Origin: Nephromyces sp. MM_2019
Lineage: Eukaryota; Apicomplexa; Aconoidasida; Nephromycida
Direction: 5' to 3'
Length of the DNA: 40,466 nt
NCBI GenBank assembly: GCA_015657535.1
Contig: JADHZB010000500.1
Coordinates: 1-40,466, forward strand
The notes below the pieces were generated by a model. It did not search any database. It was given only the letters and a program-made list of their open reading frames with translations, and was not told where the DNA came from. Positions within the stretch are counted from its first letter, which is position 1, and each line of letters begins with the position of its first letter. Shown here piece by piece: positions 13,495 through 25,200 of this stretch. Both the position numbers and the translations under genes were made by a program.

Positions 13495-16400
13495 TTTGGT
13501 GAGTTGAAAGAGTTAATTTAATTGTGTATAGATAGCTGTCGCGTGTTTAGTGGGAGATCTATTGAGATTTATGAAATGGTGGTAGGATTAATAAAGTGGA
13601 TAATAATTTATGGTGAGTATAATATAGTGAGAGATATATTTAAAGAAGATAATTATTTATATGAAATAAATATAGAGGAAAAAACAACACACACTGAATG
13701 CCCAAATTGAAAAGGGTGATGTGTGTATGATGATTCAATGAATATGTTTATGGGATAGATAGAGGAGTGATGTGATATACCCAAGAAGCTGGAGGAATAG
13801 GTATTGAGTGTAGTTCAGGTAAAATTGAAAGAAGGTACTTGTGTTTAAAATGAAATAATTGGTGATATAATTTTTGAGTGTAGAATGCATACCTTTATAG
13901 TGATCATAGGTTTCTCACAAGTGTTAGGAGAATTGTTTGTATGATTTCATTCAATGTGTAAAAGATAGGCAAAGCTTTCACAGTATCTTTAAATATTCGC
14001 ATAAAGTTATATACCTACCCCTTCTTTACATCGTACATGATCACTATATAGTTTAGATCATCAATTCTTAATTTCTTAAACACATAAATAGGCATATACA
14101 AGCTCACATATATATAGCTTTATAAAGTGGTGTATCACCTTTGATGTTTTGTTGATCCTTCACAAGGCATACACAAATATACATAAAATAATAATAAATA
14201 TATATATATATATTATGTTGAGCCAACATTCATATTAAGATTTATAAGCTAATATTGAATTTTGTTTCACATTTATTGATACAATCATTACACACACAAA
14301 CCAATATACATCATGTTTAATGAGATGAGGATTGAATTTTCTGAGTAATGTTTGTGAAAATACTTAATTGTGATAATTTTGGTTTTCATAAAATATTTGA
14401 AAAAGCTTGTATAAAAATACATCACAAAATATAGAAAATTGGATATTTTGTATTGTAGTTGTGAAATTTTGTTCATAAATATACAATGCGCAAAACTTGT
14501 TAAAGTTTAAAATTTTGACTACAAATTAAAACACAAGATTTATCTTTAAACTAGATATAAAAACATAGGTGATAATCTTATTTGCTTTAGGTCTGTGTCT
14601 GTGGAAAATTTTTTTTTAAAATAATAAAAGCACAACGCCAAATGTGTGATTTATTCAAAATTATATCATGTATTTTGCAAACCCTAAGTTAATCACTTAT
14701 TTACTTAACATATACATAAAAACAAATATAATGTATTTATCACTTGATTATTGGTTCATAATTTTCACACACCAGCTCACACCTTAGTGAAACATTGGAG
14801 TGACGCTTAAATTTTTCAACATATCCACTAATATACCTGTGTGATATGAAGCTTTAAATGTACTTGTTCCATGTGCTCACACTCGTATTACACTACTACG
14901 ACTTGTTAAAGACTTTTTTACACATAATTATTACTTGCACACTTGTGACATGAATTGATAGATGCTTATACGCTAAAGCACACACACCTTTATGGTAAGA
15001 TGTAATAGATGCATTTATAAATGCACAATTACAGTGATAATTGATACACATATAGACATATATAGCGCACGCAAGTTTATGATATGAAATAATAAATGCA
15101 CGAATACACACAATTATAAATTAATATTTGCACTTATCCTTACTCACATGTATAGACACTCAAATGATGAGGTGATCGTCACATTTGTACTCACATATAC
15201 ATACACAAAGGAATTCTTAAATAATTGAACAATGCATGGTTTTATACCAAGAAAATCACATGAAATGAATGATGATTTCCTTGAGATTAATATCTTAACT
15301 GTTGAAATGATGGTGGTTAAGAAAACTTTCGACAATTTTACACCTCAAAGAAAGTAATTTATAGGTATGGTGCACATTATACTAAACAAACAATGCGTCT
15401 AATATAATAAACAGCAAGTGTGTCTACTTTAAGATATTATGCTTGGTTGAGCAAGATTATCTTTATTTCTTCCAATGAAACTGAGTGTATAATATAAAGA
15501 ATAGACAATTATATTAAGTAGTTGTAAAATTATATATAAATTTTGAGTAAAGCATCAATTTGAGTTAAACTGTGACATATACATATATATTTAAATACAT
15601 AAATAATAAATATAATACATATATATATAATTTTGGATTACAAGTCTTGAATAATTACATTATATAAATATATGACATCTATTTTGAGTGAAATATTTAT
15701 TCAATGTATAAAACATAATAAAATATTACGAAAAGTCCTGAATTATAATCTCGATGAATTTTTAACAATTTCTTAGTATACCTTTTTGATTTTTTCTTTT
15801 ATGTATAGATATAACTTGATTTTTAATCGTGTACAGTTAACTATTTTTTTATATCGTAGGCATACAATAATTACAGTTCTATAATAATCGAAAAAGTAAT
15901 GTATGGTGTTGCTTAGCTCAGATAGAAATTTCGTTAAATTATTTTTGTACTAGTTCACAATACACACAACTAGCGGATATCTTAAATGATGAAAACTCAT
16001 TTAGTTTTATCTATATAATTGAATATACATATAACCGGATACTTATCTCTAAATGTGTAAATAATAATGAATAGTAATCGAGTCATAGATAAGCAGATAT
16101 TGGTTTTATACTGAGCAGCTTCGAGAAGTTATTATTTTAAAATCTTAATTATGTCAAATTTATTCATCAGGGGTTATTTGAATTCAATGTTCATGTTAAA
16201 TGTCGTATTATAATTATTTTAATATAAATGATTTTAAATCAATGGAAGTCTGAAAAATATACTTCTAGTGTTTCTAATTATATTATAAGCAAATTATTTA
16301 AATCTCTAGATTTAAATATAGCTCAATTTAGGTGTAGAAAAAGCTGATTTCTGTATTCAAATAATTATTTAAGTCATACCAATACTTGATGCCAATGGAA

Positions 16401-16649
16401 AACATTTGAAAAACTTCCACTTCAAATCATGCTGAGACCAATTTTATGGCAAATGATGCGATGTAGATGATTGGCTTTTATATGAGTTAAAGGTATCAGT
16501 AATTAAAAGGTGGATATTATAATAATACCAATCAGAGCATGAAAGTTAAAAAGGATAATAAACAATTCAAATCTACCATTTATATATATATATATAATAA
16601 GTTTTCTGGACTACATGTATGTTGGTGATTACAAATCTTTCGAGTCTTC
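13495..16649. other. 3.2 kb intergenic region upstream of RPB6
   Basis: It holds the RPB6 promoter side and the 3' flank of the RRM gene, both minus-strand. Sequence next to RPB6 (13,500-13,900) is GA/TG-rich on the plus strand; 14,760-15,200 is CA-rich; the rest is AT-rich with (TA)n at about 14,200 and 16,580. Open frames here are short and lack protein character. No RNA gene was recognised. Confidence 0.55.
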
Positions 16650-16749
16650 TTAAGCATATCTTGGGTTTTGACTATTTGAGTAATATTCTGAATTTCCAGT
16701 GGGATTATTCAGGTAATTAGCTTGGTAAACTCTAACGCCAGAAAACAGT
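16650..16749 (-). other. Probable shifted-frame C-terminal coding segment of RRM gene
   Basis: Directly downstream of the RRM reading frame, the +1 frame stays open from the 12-nt repeat to a TAA at 16652-16650. It encodes an Asn/Tyr/Gln-rich stretch (for example YQANYLNNPTGNSEYY) matching the low-complexity style of the upstream C-terminus. It is likely the true C-terminus, reached through a one-base indel or a very small intron in the repeat. Confidence 0.55.
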
Positions 16750-17742
16750 TGGGTAGTTGGCTGGGTAGTTGGCTGGGTAGTTGAACACATTCATTCCGGG
16801 ACCACCTGGCTGATCCATTCCTTCTTGGTAAGAGTTTGTTTGCCTTATCTTCATGTGTTCATTAGCTGGGTTGTGTGATGAGTAAGATTGATTATTCCAT
16901 CGGTTTGGAGGAGGGTTTGGGTTTGTGTATGACCCTCGTGCTCTTTGACCCCCATTGTATAAACCCATGTTGTTAGCACCCAACACGGTGGGATGGTTAT
17001 GGAATGGCCCATTATTGTTTGTCTTGTGTGCTGATTTGTTGTTATAGTCCTTCCTCTTATCAAAATGTGGGGAGGCAAAATGAATAAATACCACTCTGTG
17101 GCCAATGATACGCTCTTGTTGTTGGGCTGCCTTGAATGCCTCTTTATGTGTTCTAAAAGTCAGGAAGCCATAACCCTTTGATACACCTTCCTTATTCTTA
17201 ACTACACTGCATTCTTCAAGAGTACCAAATTGAGAGAATATCTGCCTTAGATCATCCTCTGTAGCTGTCTCAGGTAGGTTGCGGATAAATAACTTTCTTT
17301 GCGAACTATCCGTGTAATGGTCAGCAGCTAATTTCACGTATAATTCTTTACCGTCCAGATGATGCGTACCTTGTAGACATTGGTGTACGGAATCTAGATT
17401 CTTATAAGTGACAAAGCCATAACCCTTTGATCTATTGTCTTTTTCTCGAACTATCAGTGCATCATCAATCTCACCGAATTGCCTGAATAATGCTGTAAAG
17501 GTTTCATCCATTGTACTAAACGGGATGTTCCGGATCATCAAACGTCGAGCAGATGGGGAAGAGGCGATGGCCAGCTGGCATTTTTCATGGATTTCGGGAT
17601 GTGCATATGCAGCATGGGCGATAAGTTCTATCAGCTGCTCCTTAGATAGTGGGGCGACCGAGCATCTTATTTTTTCGAGTTCTTCATCTTCATTGAAGCT
17701 GGAGGGTTGGTCGGGTATCCCAGTAGGGGCATCACTCATCAT
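16732..17742 (-). CDS. Two-RRM RNA-binding protein, UBA2-like
   Basis: RNA-binding protein of 336 residues as the frame stands. The N-terminal region (LSKEQLIELIAHAAYAHPEI, about 32-51) resembles the helical segment in front of the RRMs of plant UBP1-associated UBA2 proteins. RRM1 has RNP2 LMIRNI (68-73) and RNP1 KGYGFVTY (106-113); RRM2 has RNP2 LFIRNL (151-156) and RNP1 KGYGFLTF (189-196). The aromatic RNP1 positions are kept in both, so both should bind RNA. The C-terminal 110 residues are Asn/Gly/Pro/Tyr-rich and probably disordered. The ATG at 17742-17740 is followed at once by a second Met. The frame ends in three NYPA-type repeats and then stops at 16732, but the next frame continues open to 16650, so the annotated end is suspect. 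A role in mRNA stability or splicing is inference. Confidence 0.92.
   Translation of the reverse strand: MMSDAPTGIPDQPSSFNEDEELEKIRCSVAPLSKEQLIELIAHAAYAHPEIHEKCQLAIASSPSARRLMIRNIPFSTMDETFTALFRQFGEIDDALIVREKDNRSKGYGFVTYKNLDSVHQCLQGTHHLDGKELYVKLAADHYTDSSQRKLFIRNLPETATEDDLRQIFSQFGTLEECSVVKNKEGVSKGYGFLTFRTHKEAFKAAQQQERIIGHRVVFIHFASPHFDKRKDYNNKSAHKTNNNGPFHNHPTVLGANNMGLYNGGQRARGSYTNPNPPPNRWNNQSYSSHNPANEHMKIRQTNSYQEGMDQPGGPGMNVFNYPANYPANYPTVFWR
16751..16783 (-). repeat. 12-bp tandem repeat at the end of the RRM gene
   Basis: Three copies of a 12-base unit (plus strand GGGTAGTTGGCT, the last copy diverged) encode NYPA repeats on the minus strand. In the +1 frame the same bases read TTQP. The frame change to the downstream open segment happens in or next to this array. 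Confidence 0.85.
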
Positions 17743-19264
17743 AGGGGAATGTATTTAGAAAGGAAGACTAGGTCAAATTATGGCTAATTCTTAAGTTATC
17801 TAATGTAGAAGGTTAGTAGGACAGCTTTTTGTATCTAAAAATGATATCATAATATATAAATACCAATTGAGTGTTTGTTAGATATAATTTAATTCTAGTG
17901 TGTGTACACTCTAAGCAAAAGTAAAAATATGAGTTTTAAGCACATAGGAAAAATTCATGCCTAAGGTGTTTAATAAATCTAATAAATAGATTAATTAGCC
18001 GAAAAAACTAAAAAATGTTAATAAAATTTTATTAAAAAATAACTACAAAATTCCAATACGTGCGTTGGTATATATACTCCTTTGTATCGTTGGAGCAAAA
18101 AGAATAAATTAAAGCTTATGTGCTAGTAGCGTAATCGTTAAATAATATATATATAAGAACACTCAAGAACTAATATATGTGCATTTAAATGTAGACATGC
18201 GCGTTTCAGTACTAGTATTTTCAAAAGCTATGTAGTCAAATAGCCAGCATGAATAAGTTGGTTTTGTCAGGTACACATTCTATAATTCAAAGATTTTTGA
18301 GTTGTGCTAAACCATGTGCCGAGTGTTTTGGAGTAAATCATAGTTTTTCATAGCAAAATCACTAAAGAACTATAACTTATTAATAAATTACATTACAACT
18401 CACTAAGAGTTATTTATTTATGCAATATATTACTTAAGAGGTGTTGACAACTTTTGGAATACATTCATATAAGATTTCATAAAATATTTACTTAATGTTT
18501 TAAAAAATTAATTGGAACTTAACTGGAATCGATTTTATCAAATTTTATCAACATCCCTTAGCTCACATATATATAGTCCGATTTTATGATACTTTCACAA
18601 TTATTTAAACTAAAGAAAAAAGCATACGATTTGATCAGTTTCTAATATATATATATTATCAACTTGAATGCTATCTTATTCCCCTATATTGATACTATTT
18701 TTAGTGAATCCAAGTTAGAAATTACATATATATATATGTTTATATTCTATATCACATAAAAACTCTAGATTTGTGAAGTTTATTCAACTTGAGAAGCACT
18801 ATAAGTATCTATAATTACAATCAGTTAAATATCTATCTATATATTAAAATTAGTTATTTTTATCTGATAAATACACCAAAATATTTTTTATATTTTTTAA
18901 GAACTTAATTTGCTTGGCATTGTATTTACAAGTAATTTATATAATATTATACAGATATAATAAGAATTGTACTTTAAAATTGTCTTATCTAATTAAGGTT
19001 TCTAATTAATATATGATATAATAATTGAACATTAACTTTGTATTAAAATTGATTTCACTTAAAATTCAATCATCTAGAAGTGCTAGTAAATGTTTTAGAA
19101 CATTTTAGCTCGTTGAGAAATTATAAACAGTGTAATGAATTTGTAATAAAACTATATCAATATTGTGTTGCTTTTAAATTCATACATGATATCTGTTTTA
19201 CAATACTAAGTAATTTTTAAATTTTTAGATATTCTTAGTTTTGATTAACTGTATAATTTTACAT
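17743..19264. other. Intergenic region upstream of the RRM gene
   Basis: AT-rich spacer between the 3' end of BRCA2 and the 5' end of the RRM gene, both minus-strand. There are several short (TA)n runs (about 18,150, 18,650 and 18,730). I see no exon, RNA gene or conserved motif. Confidence 0.6.
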
Positions 19265-22200
19265 TTATTTTTGCCATTCTATATTGAATGAATAAAGTAT
19301 TGATCCTCCAATTAGATGATATAGAGCTTTATAAACATCAGAAAAACAATTTTGAAATTGAGATTTATCATCAATTTTATCTGCATTAAGTTGTAGGTTT
19401 GACTCAAGGTGTGTGACTAAATTTGATAAGTATTTTCTTTCTTGTTCTAATAGTATGTGTGCACTTGAGGGTTGATTAAATGCCATCTATAAAGATTTAG
19501 CAAAGGCATGAAAGTCGTATCTCTTTACAAGTCAAAAGAACAGCAAAAACTTGAAGGTTATGATTTTCTAGTATTATAAGAATGAAATGAATACACAGCT
19601 TCAAAAGTGAAATGTATCGAATTTCCTACCTGTATTAGTGTTGCTTTCAAATTCCAAACTTTTTGGTGGGGATCATAATAGCCCAATTCAATATTTTCAA
19701 AAGTGAAAATTGGAGGTAATTTAGAAGAATTAGACTTTTTTTCTGCTGATTTAAGTGCATCTACTAAAATCTTTATTCTCCTAGCATCAATCACATAAAA
19801 TGTGTCTTATTTTGTATGTTTTTAATTCAGGCATGCATGCTATCCCACATTTATATAGAACTTTAAGAAATTTATATTAACACTTTGTAAATTCATTTTT
19901 ACGATGCTTTTACATTCTTATTTATACATCAGTTCTAATCTCTATCATATCCAGATCAAATTTTTTGCATAGTATATATACATAATAAGAAGGTAGTCGA
20001 ATTTTTCAATACCTTTCAATAAGTGGTTCCTCCTTTGTAGAAGAGATGCCACAAGATATTTCAAGACAGCAAGTAATTTGCATCGAAGTTAAGAGAAATA
20101 GTTGAATGGTAGTATGGTAAACCTGCTTCTTCTGATCAGTTTTGCTTATACATTTTTTCTGATTTTTAGCATTTTATAGATAATAGAATTAATGTTTATA
20201 TGGTATATATATATATATATATTATACTAGAAAGATTAATAATTATGTCTTACTTGTGATTTACTCTTGGTTATAAAAATGGGAATTGCAACTAAATCAT
20301 AAAATTGGCCATAAATAAGCTCTGGAAATTGTACAATGAATAATATAATCATATATCCATATATAAGAAACTGAGAGTATAATAGGGTGCATATATGCTA
20401 AAAGTTTGAATCTCTCACCTTGACTTGGGTAAGAAAAAGAAAATAGTGGATGATGTAAAATTATAGAAGATAATATGTTATCGTTATACCCAGCATAATA
20501 GTTTGATAAATGTTTGAGGGTGGCTGTTTGCTTTTCACTGAGTGAGAATAAATTACATTTTGACCTAAAAAAATAATAATGCAGAAATATATTAAGAGTT
20601 TTTGTATAAGTATGAATACATTGTGCCGCGGATAAAGATACGTATGAATGTCTTTGAATTTTGGGGAATAAAACTCAATGAATGTGTGTGTACACATAAC
20701 TTCTAGAAGTAAATTATACAAAACCTATCTTTCAAAATCTTAATAGAAATGGTAATGAGTAATACCTATCACTCGTTATAATAGCAGCTGGGGTGTTTGA
20801 ACTTATTCCGTTATCTTGGGCCTTTAGACAAGTGTGTTGTGATCGTAGGCACGTAAGTTGTGTTATCTCCAAACAATCTTTGTAGAAAATTTGATCAGCC
20901 ATATCAATGTCAACCTGAGTCGTTTTAAATGTAGGTCATGTATGGAATATATCTCAATACATAGGTAACAAAGCTAAATATTAATTCATAAGTATAATTA
21001 TATCTAGATAAATGTATAATTATGAAAATATGATCAATTCATAATACGTTCTATTTCCAGTATACCCCTAAATTTAAGTTGGGAGTATTTTATAACTTAC
21101 TGAATCCAAGTAGATAAGGACCAGATGGGAAAGAGTAAATTCTTTATTTTGTTTGGTGTCTCTATTGCATATATCAATATAATTCATGTCTAGTGCAATG
21201 AGGTTAACCCTTGATTTAACTTTCAAGCAGTCTGATTGTTTCTCTGTGTATATTATGGTTGTACGCAATCAGTTTTAAGCATGCTCAAATCTATTGATGT
21301 GAATTCAAACCTTGAAATTTGGTTTTCAACTTTTCCTTTTCCGTAAGAAGGACCTGTTGAATGATCAGACATAGAGTCTATGAACAGTAGTTACAATATA
21401 TATAGAAAGTGAAAGTCAACCTGATAAGCCTCTGAATTGTACAAATCTATGTTATCTTGGTATACCATTTCGTTATAATTTGCATCTTTCTCTAATTGAT
21501 TTAATTCTGCCCTGTATTCTCTGCTCAAATTTTCACTCAGTTTGGCATATTCTTCCTCAAATTCTGGCCTGTTTAGAAATATCCTAGACTTAAGGGGATC
21601 ATCATCAGAGGCTTGTGTATCCAATCTGTTAAAATGAGTATTAAGGGTAATTCAAATGCTCTCAGTCATTAGATAAAAAAATAGTAATATGGTACATAAA
21701 AATACTTAATAAAAATTAAGTATATATAATCAAGGGATAAATATATGTATATATATATATATATATATTTAAATACAGTTTAGATTCATTGATTGAATGA
21801 TACAGTTAAACATATAGAGCATATAAGTATATATATATATATTTATATGTATATATCTGTAGACTCATATACACACACATACACATAAACGTATACCTGT
21901 ATAAACAAGGAAATTTCCTCAAAACCATGACTCTCAAGCTTGAGATGGTTCCTGACTTTGACTTCAAAACTAGTCAAGATAATATTGATATAATTAATTC
22001 ATCAACTCAAAAATATGTGTACTATCGAGGTGATTTTATATAGCAATAGATTGAGTTAACTCATTAATATCATAGGTTTAGAAATAATTCAACAGATTGG
22101 CATCTAGGTTGAAATTTTATAAGAGATATGGTACAAATTAGAATATACAAAATTAATAACAAATTGCATATTTCAGTTAATACTATAGGTGTATACACAT

Positions 22201-25200
22201 ACACAATTTAATAATTTCATACACAAAACTTAATCCTTTCATATACGCAAATTAATACTTTCATACACGTAATTTAATTATTTCATAAACGAAATTTAAT
22301 TATTTCATACAAACAATTTAATCGTGTTAATAATAAAATTAAATCGTAAACACAATTTGATCAATCCATTTACAAACAAATTTCACTTCAAGATGATAAG
22401 ACATTACCAGGGATATACCAGGGTATAAGTTGTGTGTATAGACCTAATTTTTTAGTTCGATTCGGTAATCTTTTTATTTGATTGTATTGAATTAATAAAC
22501 AGAAATCATTGGGTGAGTCAAGAGGGTGGAATCCATTTTCATTAGTAGTGGTTGTACATCCTTGTATAAAAAATTTAGAACCTTCCTTCAACTATAAATA
22601 CACACATAAACAAATACACACATATATACATATATACATACATATATACAACATACATACATCCATATTCTCATATAGGCATTTTCATACAATCCCAGAT
22701 AAATAAACAAGCACCTAAAAGTGGTATAAAACTATAGGATTTGGTAATTAATTCCATTGATATATTCACACACAAATGAAGATTATATTACATAATAATA
22801 ATGAGGTGTATATGAAAATGAGAAGAATTCATCAAACTAGGATATATCAAATTAATATAAATAGCCTAAGGAACCAAATAAAATAAAAAAGGAAAAATTC
22901 AAATTAATTAAATAAGTTAACTAAAAAGTTAGCTAACTTTTTTATTTGTGAGCAACATCTTGCTATCCAAATCCTTCATTTTAGCTTTAACTGTGTACCA
23001 ACCATCACTCACTAACACAAACTCAAAATCTTGAGAAATATATTCGAGTTGTAATATCATAGGGCTCTGACTTGCTGCATCCTCTATTTAATTGAGTGGA
23101 GGGAGAATCAAATTTCAAGGAATGCACCAAAGAACTTTATAAATATGTACACACACACCCACACACATACACAAGAGTATATCTTGTGCAATAATAAGAC
23201 ATGATGATTAGTAATCAATATACAAACATACATTAAGCACATGTGATAAAACAGAAATATTAATATAGATAAATGCATACACACATACACCAAATATATA
23301 TGATGATACAGAAATCATCTTAATACAGAAATTTATATACACACATTTGCATAGGCAGTGAGTCACATTAAACATGTAATTATATATATGAAAAATTCAT
23401 GAATATAGATAACAATATAAACATATACACAGGTATAGGTATCAACAAACATTTTTATATACACACAAAATCTTATCGAAAATAAATTCTGCTTACTCTC
23501 ACATATTAACCTCAAAATTGATCGCTTTCCATCATTTTCAAAGTTCCATCGATATATTAATTTGTGCAAACATTTTGAAATTGAAAGGCTCAGCTTATCT
23601 AACCCCAACTGTTTATTTTCAATATTTTCTTTGTAGATCTAGTTGGGCAATACATTGGAAAATAATTTTAAATATAGAGGCATCTTAATACAAACACGCA
23701 TATTTATCACTTGCACAGATACTTATCATTGCCGATTGAAATAACACTATATTTTCATATACATACACATTGAATACATATTGTTCTGAATCTAAGAATT
23801 ATAAACTCAGGAATATCAAAATATTGGTGTTTATACACACACACACCGTATGTATTCACATAGAAAATGCACACAGTATACATGTGCAAAGAAAAATCAC
23901 AAGAACACCGTGTGTATACACAAACACGCCACAGTGATCATTCAGTTAAAGCTTCAATTGTGCTAATCGCCATGAATATTCATTATTTAGTATTAGTTTA
24001 TCTAATTTTTGTGTGCGTGGATGTATGTATGTATATGCAATCACATAACATCTCTTACTTTCCATAACCAATCTCGGCGTAGTTGAAGAACAATTATTCG
24101 GAAATGATTTGTGAACCAATTATAATTCTGCTCTGAGCTTCTGTGATATATAAATAGATTGCCATATACATATGAGTGTACAAGGATATGTAAACATGTT
24201 CACAACCTACACATAATTATGCACCCACTGTTATGCACGCAATAATATGTTTACAATAATGTAAATTTATTTTATGTTATTCATTCACTAGCATATGAAC
24301 ACATTTTGTGTATAGATCAAGCAAGTACCTCTACAACAATACATCCATACACACACAGAATATTTTTAAAGGTTTAGTAATCTTATAATTTCATACTTTA
24401 ACTTGAGTATATCATTAAAGAGCTTAAATGTTGATTTTGTATCAAGGTATTCTACTCTGCCGTGTGAATATATGACTAAGAACTTATATTGCAATGCATT
24501 AGTGTAATTTAGGGTAGTTGGAAGAATTAAATTATCTGTGTGTAACAATTGATTTGAGTAGTAATCCCATAGTTCTTTTAATTTTGGTGAAAGTTTCGGT
24601 ATTTGAGTTAATCTAAAATGTGTATTTGAACATTCTAGCTTTGGAGGTGTCTGTGAGTGTATCTAGTTGAGGGATATATATAAGTGTGTAGATAAGTTTG
24701 AGTGTGTCTTTGTATTTGGAAGAAAATGTGACGAGTTTTATATGAGGTGTGCACAAGCATGCAGGTGATAAAACTTTAAAGATAGAAGTGTATATGTAGA
24801 CTATTATTAGATGCTCAGTTATGTGTGTATGTGTAGATATAAGAGTGATGCATTGTTTTATAGATGTGTATAGTTAAGTCCAATGAATTTACACATGTAA
24901 TCACTACGGTAATATTAATTATATTGAATGTATTATTTTTGTTGTAAACTATTAATATTTATTACTCGAGAAGGTTCAATGCTACTTCTTGAAGTTGTTA
25001 GGCTGTAGTCATTTATATGTTCTAATTGAAATAAATAAATAATCATGATTTAGTTTAAAAAATGAGCTCAGATTGAATTTTGTGTGATATAATGTTAAAC
25101 ATATATATAAAATAAGTTTATTAGAAATCGGATATTTTGTTATAAAGCATTTTAAAATTAATTTATAGTTACGTGTCTGATTATCAAGGTTCCCTACTTC

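Noticed and set aside
21391..21928. A separate coiled-coil protein gene starting at the ATG at 21928
   Set aside because: The frame is also open upstream of this ATG to an acceptor at 21969 that joins in phase to the OB1 exon ending at 22408, and the residues around the ATG match the end of BRCA2 OB1. It is better read as internal BRCA2 sequence.
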